Source of the DNA: Rickettsiales bacterium UBA2645
GTDB lineage: Bacteria; Pseudomonadota; Alphaproteobacteria; Rickettsiales; UBA1997
DNA: 56,838 nt
NCBI GenBank assembly: GCA_002359655.1
Contig: DENL01000043.1
Coordinates: 1-56,838 of the forward strand
Direction: 5' to 3'
Positions 35,006 to 43,573 of the stretch are shown here, in pieces. The first letter of the stretch is position 1. The number at the start of each line of letters is the position of its first letter. The position numbers and the translations under genes are program-made. The notes under the pieces are model-generated. The model searched no databases. It worked only from the letters and a program-made list of their open reading frames with translations, and was not told where the DNA came from.

Positions 35006-36730
35006 CTAATTATCATTTTTTTCATTTTCAGCTGCTGCTGCTTTTAAAGCATCACCAATTGTAGTTCCAACGCTTTCATTACCAGAATAAAGATGAGCTT
35101 CATGCTCATCAGCTTCCATATCTTTTATTGAAAGCAGAAGTTTACCAGTCACTTTATTAAACAAAGTTACCTTGGCTTCGATACGATCACCAACTTCGTA
35201 TTTCTCAGTTTTTTGATCTTGTTTATTTTTAGACAAATCAAGTCTTTTGATTACAGCTTTTAAACCGCTATCAAGCTCAACTTCCAAGAAATCTTTTTTG
35301 ATATTAATTACAACGCACGAAACCACCATGCCATTGTCGATTTTGTCTAGATCGTCTTTGAAAGATTTGCTATCAAGTTGCTTGATACCAAGAGAAATTC
35401 TTTCTTTCTCGTAGTTGCTGCCAAGAACTATAACTTTGATTTTTTCATCTTTTTTGAATTTTTTCAAAACTTCTTCTGTAGCGCCATTAGCGATATCAGA
35501 AACATGAACTAATCCGTCAACGCCACTATCAAAGCCAACGAATAGACCAAATTCAGTAAAGTTTTTCACTACACCTTCAACAACATCACCAACTTTGTGA
35601 GCATCAGAAAACGCTTGCCAAGGGTTTTTCTCGCATTGCTTCATGCCAAGAGAAATGCGGTGGTTTTGTGGATTGATGTCCAAAATCATCACTTCAACTT
35701 CTTGGTTAGCATTTAAAAATTTGTTAGGAGTTGAGTTGTTTTTAAGCCAGCTCATTTCTGAAACATGGACTAAACCTTCAATGCCTTCTTCGATTTCAAC
35801 AAAAGCACCGTAGGTTGTAATGTTGGTAACGTGGCCTTTAACCGTGCTGCCAACAGGGTATCTCTCTGCGATTGTATCCCATGGATTTTGTTGCAGTTGT
35901 TTCATGCCCAAAGACACGCGTTTGCTGTCTTCATCATATTTGATAACTTGAACTTTAACTTCTTGTCCAACTTTTAAAACTTCTGATGGATGTCTAACGC
36001 GGCACCAAGAAATATCAGTTAAGTGCAGCAAGCCATCGAACGATCCGAAATCAATAAACGCGCCGTAATCAGTGATATTTTTAATAACGCCGTCAAGCAC
36101 ATCGCCAACTTTGATTTTGGAAAGAACTTTGTCTTTTTCGAGATTGCGTTGAGTTTCAAGAATTGCACGGCGAGATACTACAACGTTACCACGAATTTCG
36201 TCGATTTTTAAAACCTGCAATTTTTCAATTTTGTTAATCAAAAAAGTGTCGTCAGATAAAAGCATAGTATCAACTTGGCTTCTTGGTAAAAAGCACGTAA
36301 TACCATTAACATCAACGGCGTAGCCACCTTTAACTTTTCCAAGAATGTGACCTTCGATAACAGTTTTATCTTCCAAACAGTTTTTCAAGAAATGCCAATT
36401 GTTGTAGCGTCTAGCGTTATCGCGGCTGATCATCAGCTCGCCTTTTTTGTTTTCCAGCCTTTCTAAAAATACATCTACAACATCACCCTCAAAGATTTCT
36501 CCATCTCTTTTGAATTCAGTAATATCAACAAATCCAACCGATTTTGCACCGATGTCGATCGCGACACCTTTGTCGGAAATTCCAACAATAACACCTTTAA
36601 CGACAGTGCCTTCAACTAGTTTTTGGCTGTCCTTTTCATATTCTTCGAATAATTCAGCAAAGTTTTCTGCAGCGAATAATTTTTCTTGCTCTATTGCTTC
36701 ATGAGCATCTTGAGCGGCTTTGTTAGTCAT
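35006..36730 (-). CDS. rpsA: Ribosomal protein S1
   Basis: S1 binds mRNA on the small subunit and aids initiation. The 574 residues hold six S1 OB-fold repeats, at about 38-105, 120-190, 207-275, 292-362, 379-447 and 465-535. Repeats 3-5 are the most regular (GAFIDFG..DGLLHLTDISW, GAFVEIEEGIEGLVHVSEMSW, GLFVGFDSGVDGLVHVSDIA). The length matches alphaproteobacterial S1. sppA lies downstream across an inverted repeat. The usual neighbours cmk and ihfB are not adjacent here; cmk is at 49840. Confidence 0.96.
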   Translation of the reverse strand: MTNKAAQDAHEAIEQEKLFAAENFAELFEEYEKDSQKLVEGTVVKGVIVGISDKGVAIDIGAKSVGFVDITEFKRDGEIFEGDVVDVFLERLENKKGELMISRDNARRYNNWHFLKNCLEDKTVIEGHILGKVKGGYAVDVNGITCFLPRSQVDTMLLSDDTFLINKIEKLQVLKIDEIRGNVVVSRRAILETQRNLEKDKVLSKIKVGDVLDGVIKNITDYGAFIDFGSFDGLLHLTDISWCRVRHPSEVLKVGQEVKVQVIKYDEDSKRVSLGMKQLQQNPWDTIAERYPVGSTVKGHVTNITTYGAFVEIEEGIEGLVHVSEMSWLKNNSTPNKFLNANQEVEVMILDINPQNHRISLGMKQCEKNPWQAFSDAHKVGDVVEGVVKNFTEFGLFVGFDSGVDGLVHVSDIANGATEEVLKKFKKDEKIKVIVLGSNYEKERISLGIKQLDSKSFKDDLDKIDNGMVVSCVVINIKKDFLEVELDSGLKAVIKRLDLSKNKQDQKTEKYEVGDRIEAKVTLFNKVTGKLLLSIKDMEADEHEAHLYSGNESVGTTIGDALKAAAAENEKNDN

Positions 36731-36927
36731 AAAATTGTAAGTTAATGGTTAATAAAATGTTAGCACGATGCCAACTCCAGACCTTATTGGTTAAAGATTT
36801 AGACCTTATTTCGAATTTATTTTGAGTATCTTTTTTATTGTAAAAAAAAATCTATTAGCTCGAGAAAAGAGGCGCGTAAAATATTTTCCCTCCAACTAAG
36901 ATGCAAGCGCTTCTTTGCTATGATTTA

Positions 36928-36952
36928 ATGGTTGACTATTTCACTAGGTCTT
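36928..36952 (+). promoter_or_regulatory. Probable type-1 IscR operator upstream of the isc operon
   Basis: The 25 bases starting at 36928 (ATGGTTGACTATTTCACTAG and five more) match the type-1 IscR consensus ATASYYGACTRWWWYAGTC followed by RRSTAT at 19 of 25 positions by hand count. The left half is nearly perfect. TTGACT (36932-36937) could also be a -35 element, with repression by occlusion. It lies 44 bp before iscR, which suggests that holo-IscR represses its own operon. Confidence 0.5.
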
Positions 36953-36995
36953 TAAAATGCAGAGCCTCAATTTTTTATAATTTTTTTCTTAAAAA

Positions 36996-37397
36996 ATGAT
37001 TCTTACAACCAAAGCCAGATACGCTGTGATGGCAGTGATTGACATTGCAAGCTCTGATGCAAAACAGCCGATTTCTCTGTTGATGATTTCGCAGCGGCAA
37101 AAAATCTCGCTTTCTTACTTAGAACAAATTTTTGCCCGCTTGAAAAAGGCTGGTATCGTTGAGTCGGTGAAGGGTCCAGGTGGTGGCTATGTTTTAGCAC
37201 AAGATGCAAAAAAAATCACAGTTGACGCAGTTATCAAAGCTATTGGTGAAAATATAAAAATGACACGCTGTGGCAATGTCAAAAAAGGCTGCGTTACCAT
37301 CAGCAGCAAGTGCAAAACTCACCATTTATGGAATGGTTTGGAGAAAAAAATTTATGAATATTTAAGCTCAATTTCTTTGGCAGACGCATGCAAATAG
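36996..37397 (+). CDS. iscR: Iron-sulfur cluster regulator IscR (Rrf2 family)
   Basis: IscR senses the Fe-S state of the cell and controls the isc genes. The 133-residue protein has a winged-helix N-terminus (MILTTKARYAVMAVIDIA, LSYLEQIFARLKKAGIV, PGGGYVLA). Its three cluster cysteines are Cys92, Cys99 and Cys106, followed by His109-His110, close to the Cys/Cys/Cys/His ligand set of E. coli IscR. The spacing of six residues between cysteines is one longer than in E. coli. It overlaps the next gene by 10 bp and has a probable IscR box 44 bp upstream. Confidence 0.92.
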   Translation: MILTTKARYAVMAVIDIASSDAKQPISLLMISQRQKISLSYLEQIFARLKKAGIVESVKGPGGGYVLAQDAKKITVDAVIKAIGENIKMTRCGNVKKGCVTISSKCKTHHLWNGLEKKIYEYLSSISLADACK

Positions 37398-38506
37398 CTT
37401 ACTTAGATCACAACTCAACAACTAAACTAGCAGCTGAAGCAATAGCCGAAATGGTCAAAGCCTATCAGCTACCACTCAATGCTTCATCGACCCATAAATT
37501 GGGACGCCAAGCTCACAAGCTGGTTGAGGAAGCGCGCCAAGAAATAAAAAATTTACTAAATGCCAATCATTACGAAGTAATTTTTACCAGCAGCTCTACC
37601 GAAGCAACTAACACAATAATTCGCGGTGTCGCTGCTAAGAAAATTATTTTTAGCAAAATCGAGCACGCGGCAGTTTATGATTGCCGTCCTCATGGCAAAG
37701 AAATCATTGAAATCAAAGCTTTGGAAAATGGTTTGATTGATATTTCTGATTTAAAAAACCATTTAGAAAAAATTTCTGACTCAAGTTTTTTAGTCTCAGC
37801 AATGCTTGCCAATAACGAGACAGGAGCAATTCAAGAAGTTGAAGAAATTGCCAAATTAACTCATCAAAAAGGTGGATTATTCCACTGCGATATCGTGCAG
37901 GCAGTGGCAAAAATTCCGGTCGATTTAGAAAAAATTAACGCTGATTTCGCCTCGATTTCAGCTCATAAAATAAATGGACCACAAGGTGTTGGCGCGCTTT
38001 TGCTGCGTAAAGGTTTAGAAATCGCACCTTTGCTTGTTGGCGGTAAGCAAGAAAAATCAAAACGTGCTGGCACGATAAATGTTGCTGGAATTATTGGTTT
38101 TGGCGTGGCTTGCAAATTGGCTAAAGCAAAAATTGCTCAATATAAAAATGTCGAAGAATTGCGTAATTTTTTAGAAAGCGAAATCAAAAAAATTGGCGCT
38201 GAAAATATAAAAATTTTTTCAACCGAAGTTGCACGTCTGCCAAACACTAGCTACATTGCCATAAAAAACGCTGATGCCCAAACTCAATTGATTAATTTTG
38301 ATTTAAATGGAATTTGCGTCAGCGCAGGACCAGCTTGCTCTTCTGGCACTTCAACTGGATCAAGAGTTTTAAAAGCAATGAACATTACACCAGAATTTTC
38401 AAACAGTGCTATTCGCGTCAGCCTTGGCACCGAGACTACTGAAGATGAAATTAAAAAATTCATCAAAGTTTGGAGCGAGTTTTATTATCGAACTTATAAA
38501 CAATAA
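37388..38506 (+). CDS. Cysteine desulfurase, NifS/IscS-like (first of two)
   Basis: This PLP enzyme takes sulfur from cysteine for Fe-S cluster assembly. The 372 residues show the N-terminal YLDHNSTTKL, the PLP lysine in ISAHKINGPQGVGAL (about 190-205) and the catalytic cysteine in SAGPACSSGTSTGSRVLKAM (about 315-330). It overlaps iscR by 10 bp and iscS by one base (TAATG). It is clearly more divergent than the second copy, yet all key residues remain. A tandem pair of desulfurases in the isc operon is a rickettsial trait (recollection of Rickettsia genomes). The reason for two is unclear. Confidence 0.88.
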   Translation: MQIAYLDHNSTTKLAAEAIAEMVKAYQLPLNASSTHKLGRQAHKLVEEARQEIKNLLNANHYEVIFTSSSTEATNTIIRGVAAKKIIFSKIEHAAVYDCRPHGKEIIEIKALENGLIDISDLKNHLEKISDSSFLVSAMLANNETGAIQEVEEIAKLTHQKGGLFHCDIVQAVAKIPVDLEKINADFASISAHKINGPQGVGALLLRKGLEIAPLLVGGKQEKSKRAGTINVAGIIGFGVACKLAKAKIAQYKNVEELRNFLESEIKKIGAENIKIFSTEVARLPNTSYIAIKNADAQTQLINFDLNGICVSAGPACSSGTSTGSRVLKAMNITPEFSNSAIRVSLGTETTEDEIKKFIKVWSEFYYRTYKQ

Positions 38507-39723
38507 TGACTATTAAACTGCCAATTTATCTAGATTATCAATCAACCACCCCAATGGATCCGCGCGTAATTGAGGCAATGGTTGATTGTATGAAAAACGA
38601 TTACGGCAACCCGCATTCGCGCACACATGCTCTTGGTTGGAAGGCAGAAGAAATGGTTGAAATCGCCCGCCGTCAAGTTGCAGATCTAATTGGCGCTGAT
38701 GCTAAAGAAATTTTCTTCACTTCTGGCGCTACAGAATCCAACAACATCGCCATCAAAGGTGTAGCTCATTTTTATAGCGCAACTGGTAAAAACCACATCA
38801 TTACTTTAACCACCGAACATAAATGCGTTATCAACTCAGCGCGTGATCTTGAGCAGGAAGGCTTTACAGTTACATTTCTACCAGTTCAGCAAAATGGTTT
38901 AGTTGATTTAGCAAAACTAGAAGCGGCAATCACTGATAAAACCTGCTTGGTTTCAATCATGACCGTCAACAATGAAATTGGTGTAATTCAGCCAATAAGC
39001 GAAATTAGTGCCATTTGTCGCAAAAAAGGTGTATTCTTTCATACTGATGCCGCACAGGCTTTCGGGAAAATTCCGCTCAATGTCGAAGAAATGCAAATAG
39101 ACTTGATGAGTATTTCTGGCCACAAAATTTACGGTCCAAAAGGTGTCGGCGCTATTTATATTCGCCGCAAACCTCGCATTCGAATCAAATCATTATTCAG
39201 CGGTGGCGGTCAAGAGCGCGGCATCAGATCCGGAACTTTGGCCACGCCTTTGGTTGTTGGCCTTGGACTTGCCGCCGAAATCGCTAAAAACGAAATGGCC
39301 AAAGATGCAGCTCACATCAAAAAACTCAGCGACAAGCTTTACAACGCCATTACAAAACTAAGCCATGTTTATCTAAACGGCGATCGCGAGCAACGCTACG
39401 CTGGCAATTTAAATTTCTCTTTTGCGGGTATTGAAGGTGAATCAATGATTATGGCCATCAAAGATTTAGCGGTGTCTTCGGGCTCGGCCTGCACTTCTTC
39501 ATCACTTGAGCCATCTTATGTTCTACATTCTCTTGGCGTTGAAGATGAGTTAGCTCACACCTCTATTCGCTTTGGTATTGGACGCTTCACAACTGAAGAA
39601 GAAATCGATTACGCCATTAATCTTTTACAAAACAAAATCCAAAAACTGCGTGACTTAAGCCCACTTTGGGAGATGATGCAGGAGGGCATTGACATAAAAA
39701 GTATTAACTGGAAATCACACTAG
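38506..39723 (+). CDS. iscS: Cysteine desulfurase IscS
   Basis: This is the canonical housekeeping desulfurase that feeds IscU and tRNA thiolation. The 405 residues match IscS closely: PIYLDYQSTTPMDPRV at the start, ATESNNIAIKG, the PLP lysine in SISGHKIYGPKGVGAIYIRR, and the catalytic cysteine in SSGSACTSSSLEPSYVLHSL near 328. The ATG overlaps the upstream stop. A 103-bp spacer with hairpins separates it from iscU, unlike the tight packing elsewhere in the operon. Confidence 0.97.
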   Translation: MTIKLPIYLDYQSTTPMDPRVIEAMVDCMKNDYGNPHSRTHALGWKAEEMVEIARRQVADLIGADAKEIFFTSGATESNNIAIKGVAHFYSATGKNHIITLTTEHKCVINSARDLEQEGFTVTFLPVQQNGLVDLAKLEAAITDKTCLVSIMTVNNEIGVIQPISEISAICRKKGVFFHTDAAQAFGKIPLNVEEMQIDLMSISGHKIYGPKGVGAIYIRRKPRIRIKSLFSGGGQERGIRSGTLATPLVVGLGLAAEIAKNEMAKDAAHIKKLSDKLYNAITKLSHVYLNGDREQRYAGNLNFSFAGIEGESMIMAIKDLAVSSGSACTSSSLEPSYVLHSLGVEDELAHTSIRFGIGRFTTEEEIDYAINLLQNKIQKLRDLSPLWEMMQEGIDIKSINWKSH

Positions 39724-39787
39724 AAAAATAAATAAACTCATTGCGAGTTCGTGAATTTATTTCGCGAGCAGCAATTCAATTTTAACT

Positions 39788-39810
39788 AAATCCAAGCGAA
39801 GTTTGGATTT
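39788..39810. repeat. Hairpin in the iscS-iscU spacer
   Basis: AAATCCAA (39788-39795) and TTGGATTT (39803-39810) enclose GCGAAGT. A second, looser inverted repeat lies at about 39728-39760 (AATAAACTC / GTGAATTTATT). The hairpin sits just before the iscU ribosome-binding site and could set relative expression. Confidence 0.5.
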
Positions 39811-39826
39811 TAAAACGGAGTTCCAC

Positions 39827-40213
39827 ATGGCTTATTCAAAAAAACTTTTAGATCACTACGAAAATCCACAAAATGTTGGATCATTTTCGAAAGAAGAAAA
39901 AAATATCGGCACTGGACTTGTCGGCGCACCTGCTTGTGGCGATGTGATGAAACTGCAAATCAAAGTTTCTGATGACGGAACGATCACTGACGCAAAATTT
40001 AAAACTTTTGGTTGCGGTTCGGCAATTGCTTCTAGCTCTTTGGCAACTGAGTGGATTAAAGGACAAAACATCGATCAAGCTGGCAAAATTACCAACAAAG
40101 AAATTGCGCAAGAACTTTCTTTGCCGCCAGTGAAAATTCATTGTTCAGTTTTGGCGGAAGAGGCGATTAAAGCGGCAATCGAAGATTATAAAAAACATAA
40201 ATCTGCAGCATAG
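39827..40213 (+). CDS. iscU: Iron-sulfur cluster scaffold IscU
   Basis: IscU is the scaffold on which new Fe-S clusters form. The ATG at 39827 has GGAG 6 nt upstream and gives 128 residues, the same as E. coli. An in-frame TTG at 39803 inside a hairpin is rejected. Ligands are at the standard places: Cys37 and Asp39 (PACGD), Cys63 (FGCGS), His105 and Cys106 (KIHCS). The chaperone recognition motif LPPVK is at 99-103. Partners IscS, IscA, HscB and HscA are in the same operon. Confidence 0.97.
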   Translation: MAYSKKLLDHYENPQNVGSFSKEEKNIGTGLVGAPACGDVMKLQIKVSDDGTITDAKFKTFGCGSAIASSSLATEWIKGQNIDQAGKITNKEIAQELSLPPVKIHCSVLAEEAIKAAIEDYKKHKSAA

Positions 40214-40224
40214 CTAACTGAAGT

Positions 40225-40599
40225 ATGAACCTAAAATTTTCTGAAACTGGCAACGCAATTGTTGATTATTTAACAATCAGCGATGAAGCCTTTTTACAAA
40301 TTAAAGAACTAATTAAATCAAGATCAGAACCTTGCGAAGGCATTCGCGTAAGCGTTAGAACTCGTGGCTGCTCAGGACTTTCTTACACGATTGAATACGC
40401 TCTTAAAGAAAAAAATATTTCCAAATTTGATGATGTGGTGACGCGTGACGGAATCTCGGTTTTCATCGATCCGAAAGTTTCAATGTTTTTAATTGGCAGC
40501 CAAATGATTTACAAAACTGATGAATTAAACTCTGGATTTGACTTCGTAAACCCAAATGAAAAAGGCCGTTGCGGCTGTGGAGAATCTTTTAAAGCTTAG
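40225..40599 (+). CDS. iscA: Iron-sulfur cluster assembly protein IscA
   Basis: IscA is an A-type carrier that delivers clusters to target proteins. The 124 residues include LTISDEAFLQIKELI, the first ligand Cys in RTRGCSGLSYTIEYA, and the C-terminal pair in CGCGESF. The N-terminus is some 15 residues longer than in E. coli IscA. It follows iscU by 11 bp, and hscB starts 7 bp after its stop. Confidence 0.94.
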   Translation: MNLKFSETGNAIVDYLTISDEAFLQIKELIKSRSEPCEGIRVSVRTRGCSGLSYTIEYALKEKNISKFDDVVTRDGISVFIDPKVSMFLIGSQMIYKTDELNSGFDFVNPNEKGRCGCGESFKA

Positions 40600-40606
40600 T
40601 AATAAA

Positions 40607-41083
40607 ATGAAAAATCACTTCGAAATATTTTCACTTCCTGTTGCTTTTGAAATTGATTTAGAAGCTTTAGAAAAAAAATATCTTGAATTTCAAAAACAAT
40701 TCCACCCAGACAAATCAAGTACCGCTGACATTACAAAATCGATCGCTGTCAATGAAGCTTACGATGTTTTGCAAAATTCAATCAGTCGCGCTACACATAT
40801 TTTACAACTTCAAGATATTGATTTAGAAAATGATTCCACAGCGCCAAAGCCAGATTTAGCAACGCTGCAAGAAATTTTAGAGTTGCAAGAAAAAATAACA
40901 GAAATCGAGATTTCAGAAATTCAAAACTTACGCCAAGAGCTAAATAAAAAAATAACATCACTTCTCGAAGAAGTTGCCGCAAACCTTACAAAACAAGACT
41001 TCAAAACAGCGGCACAAATTTTAATCAAAGTCAAATATTTCGACAAAACTTTAAGTATTTTAAAAGCGAAAAAAAACAAATAA
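40607..41083 (+). CDS. hscB: Co-chaperone HscB (Hsc20)
   Basis: HscB is a J-domain protein that brings IscU to HscA. The ATG at 40607 gives 158 residues. An in-frame ATG at 40556 lies inside iscA and is rejected. The J domain has NHFEIFSLPVAF at the start and the HPD motif at 33-35 (FHPDKSS). The C-terminal three-helix IscU-binding part (about 85-158) ends in an AAQILIKVKYFDK stretch typical of the family. It overlaps hscA by one base (TAATG). Confidence 0.94.
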   Translation: MKNHFEIFSLPVAFEIDLEALEKKYLEFQKQFHPDKSSTADITKSIAVNEAYDVLQNSISRATHILQLQDIDLENDSTAPKPDLATLQEILELQEKITEIEISEIQNLRQELNKKITSLLEEVAANLTKQDFKTAAQILIKVKYFDKTLSILKAKKNK

Positions 41084-42816
41084 TGGCATTAATTCAAATT
41101 TCAGAACCAGTAGCAAATCAAGAAAATCAAAGCTCTTCGGATGTTATTATTGGGATTGATCTTGGCACAACAAATTCTTTGGCAGCAATTATTGTAAATG
41201 AAAAAGTGAAATTTTTTGCTGATGAAAATGGCAATGAAATTCATCCTTCAATTGTTAAATATGAAGACGAAAAAATAGAAATTTCTTCAATAAAAAGATT
41301 AATGGGAAAAAGTTTTGCCGATGTAAAAGATCAGAAATTTTCTTTCACAATTGATCCAGATTCCGCAGAAAAAGAAAGTTTAAAAATCATTGTTGGTGGC
41401 AGAAAAATAAGTGCGGCAGAGATATCAGCAGAAATTTTGCAGAAATTAAAAAATATCGCAGAAAAAGCTCTGCAAACTGAAATCAAAAAAGCTGTAATCA
41501 CAGTTCCAGCCTACTTCGACGAGGCAGCGAAAAATGCCACAAAACTTGCAGCAAAACTTGCCGGATTAGAAGTTTTACGTTTAGTCAATGAACCAACAGC
41601 AGCAGCTCTTGCTTACGGTCTTGATAATGAAGCCGAGGGAACTTACTGCGTTTTTGATTTAGGTGGCGGAACTTTTGATGTGTCAATTTTAAAAATGCAA
41701 AAAGGTATTTTTAAAGTTTTAGGAGTTGCTGGAAATAACGCTTTGGGCGGCGATGACTTTGACGATTTAATTGTTGAAAAAATTAAAGTAACTCACGCGG
41801 AAGCCAGAAAAATCAAGGAAGAGCTTTCTGTAAAAGATTCATCAAAAAACTTAACTCGTATTGAATTTGAAAATCTAATCGCGGAAAAAATCGCCAAAAC
41901 TATTTCTCTCACCAAAAATTTAATCGATGATTTAGATCTTGAAAGCTCTGATATCAAAGGTGTGATCATGGTTGGTGGCTCAACAAGAATTCCTTTGGTC
42001 AAAAATAAACTTGCTGAAATTTTTGGTGCAGAAAAAATTTTAGACAAACTTGATCCTGATCGTATCGTTGCTGCTGGTGCAGCTTGGCAGGCTTATAACT
42101 TAAGTGGCAATTCAGAAAATTTATTGCTTGATGTTGTTCCGCTTTCGCTTGGCGTTGAAATGATGGGCGGCATTGTTGATAAAATTATTTATCGCAACTC
42201 AACAATTCCAACCGCTGTCACTAAAGAGTTCACCACCTACGCTGATAATCAAACTGGTATGAAGTTGCATATTGTCCAAGGTGAGCGCGAATTAGCCTCG
42301 AATTGTCGTAGCCTAGCCGAATTTGAAATCAAAAAAATTCCGGCGATGAAAGCTGGTTTAGCAAGAGTTGCTGTTACTTTTAAAATTGATGCTGACGGAC
42401 TTTTAACCGTCAGCGCTGAAGAAAAATTTAGCAAAGAAAAACAAGAAATTATAGTCAAACCAAGCTACGGAATTGATGAAAATGAAGTTAGAAAAATGCT
42501 GTTTGATTCACTACAAAATTCAAAAGCTGATATTACCCAAAGGTTGTTGGTGCAAACTATTGTTGAGGCAAATCACGATATCGATATTTTGAAAAAGGAT
42601 TTAGAAAATTTTGCCGATAAAATTCCTGCTGCCGAAAAGAAGCTAATCGTCGAAAAAATAAAAATTCTGGAAAATTTAATTTCAGAAAAAAGCTCGCGTG
42701 ATTTGATTTTAGAAGCTCAACAACAATTAGGAAAAGCCGCCGAGAATCTAGTTTTACAGAAAGTTAATCAGGCTTTGGGCGAGAAAATATCGGGGAAAAA
42801 AATTAGCGATTTTTAA
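41083..42816 (+). CDS. hscA: Fe-S assembly chaperone HscA (Hsp70 family)
   Basis: HscA is the Hsp70 that releases clusters from IscU. The ATPase domain has IGIDLGTTNSLAAI, VPAYFDEAAKNATKLA, VNEPTAAALAYGL, DLGGGTFDVSIL and VGGSTRIPLV. The substrate-binding part includes VVPLSLGVEMMGG. At 577 residues it is about 40 shorter than E. coli HscA. The gap is mainly after GGDDFDDLIVEKI, where part of the ATPase subdomain is reduced. It ends the operon; no ferredoxin gene follows in the window, although fdx is the usual last member. Confidence 0.95.
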   Translation: MALIQISEPVANQENQSSSDVIIGIDLGTTNSLAAIIVNEKVKFFADENGNEIHPSIVKYEDEKIEISSIKRLMGKSFADVKDQKFSFTIDPDSAEKESLKIIVGGRKISAAEISAEILQKLKNIAEKALQTEIKKAVITVPAYFDEAAKNATKLAAKLAGLEVLRLVNEPTAAALAYGLDNEAEGTYCVFDLGGGTFDVSILKMQKGIFKVLGVAGNNALGGDDFDDLIVEKIKVTHAEARKIKEELSVKDSSKNLTRIEFENLIAEKIAKTISLTKNLIDDLDLESSDIKGVIMVGGSTRIPLVKNKLAEIFGAEKILDKLDPDRIVAAGAAWQAYNLSGNSENLLLDVVPLSLGVEMMGGIVDKIIYRNSTIPTAVTKEFTTYADNQTGMKLHIVQGERELASNCRSLAEFEIKKIPAMKAGLARVAVTFKIDADGLLTVSAEEKFSKEKQEIIVKPSYGIDENEVRKMLFDSLQNSKADITQRLLVQTIVEANHDIDILKKDLENFADKIPAAEKKLIVEKIKILENLISEKSSRDLILEAQQQLGKAAENLVLQKVNQALGEKISGKKISDF

Positions 42817-42881
42817 TTTTATACGCCACGGAAGAAGGTGATTAGAAGCTTGTTAGTTTAACTTAGTAGTTTTAGACATTA

Positions 42882-42920
42882 GCTCAAATCCATGTTTTAA
42901 TAATATGGATTTATGCGAGC
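42882..42920. terminator. Hairpin between convergent hscA and ppa
   Basis: GCTC-AAATCCAT (42882-42893) pairs with ATGGATTT (42905-42912) and GAGC (42917-42920) with a 4-nt bulge. It lies between convergent genes, 4 bp from the ppa stop. A few T residues follow on the plus strand. Confidence 0.5.
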
Positions 42921-42924
42921 TAAT

Positions 42925-43452
42925 TTATTTTTTTACTCTGTCAATGGCTTCTTGAATTAAAGATCTAGCTTTAGCTGCATCTTCAAAACCAGTAACTTTC
43001 ACCCATTTGCCTTTTTCTAAATCTTTATAATGCTCGAAAAAATGTTTGATTTTATTGATCAAGCTTTCTGGTAATTCTTTGTAAGATTCAATGTTTTCAA
43101 ACTGTGAGTTAAGCTTCTTTGCAGGCACAGCAATGATTTTTTCATCCATGCCTTTTTCATCTTCCATGATCAAAACACCAACCGGTTTTACAGCAATTAC
43201 AGCTCCGGGAACCACAGCAAAATCTGATACAACCAACACATCAGCAGGGTCGCCATCATCAGACAAAGTGTTTGGAATAAATCCATAATTGCAGGGATAA
43301 TACATCGGAGTGGCAATGAAGCGATCAACAAAAATAGCGCCGCTTTCTTTATCCATTTCGTACTTCACCGGATCAGCATTCATCGGCACTTCGATGATAA
43401 CGTTAACTTCATGCGGAGCATTTTTTCCAATAGCAATTTTTTCGATGTTCAT
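42925..43452 (-). CDS. ppa: Inorganic pyrophosphatase (family I)
   Basis: This cytoplasmic enzyme hydrolyses pyrophosphate and so drives biosynthetic reactions. The 175 residues show the family I signature DGDPADVLVVSD at about 66-77, with metal-binding aspartates, plus EVPMNADPVKYEMDKESGAI and MYYPCNYGFIP. The Lys/Glu-rich C-terminus (KGKWVKVTGF) is also typical. A copy of the four-hairpin repeat lies 30 bp upstream of its start in the same orientation. Confidence 0.97.
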   Translation of the reverse strand: MNIEKIAIGKNAPHEVNVIIEVPMNADPVKYEMDKESGAIFVDRFIATPMYYPCNYGFIPNTLSDDGDPADVLVVSDFAVVPGAVIAVKPVGVLIMEDEKGMDEKIIAVPAKKLNSQFENIESYKELPESLINKIKHFFEHYKDLEKGKWVKVTGFEDAAKARSLIQEAIDRVKK

Positions 43453-43482
43453 AGTTTTATGATTAAAATTTTTTAAAAAAAA

Positions 43483-43573
43483 TATCCTTTATCCCTTCAG
43501 GATACGGAAACGCGACACGAGTCGCGCCCCGCCTTGCGGGGAACCCCATCCCGTATGTCAAAGGGACATACAG
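43483..43573 (-). repeat. Four-hairpin dispersed repeat, copy 1
   Basis: Read on the minus strand, this segment is about 90% identical by eye to 52297-52386. Elements in order are GTATGTC/GACATAC, a GGGG/CCCC-type stem with GCAAGGC, CGACTCGTGTCG, and TATCC-TGAA-GGGATA. It lies upstream of ppa. Confidence 0.85.

Noticed and set aside
36779..36810. Direct repeat AGACCTTATT (36779 and 36801) upstream of rpsA
   Set aside because: Two 10-bp AT-rich copies could form an operator, but one pair in an AT-rich spacer is weak evidence; not called as a feature.
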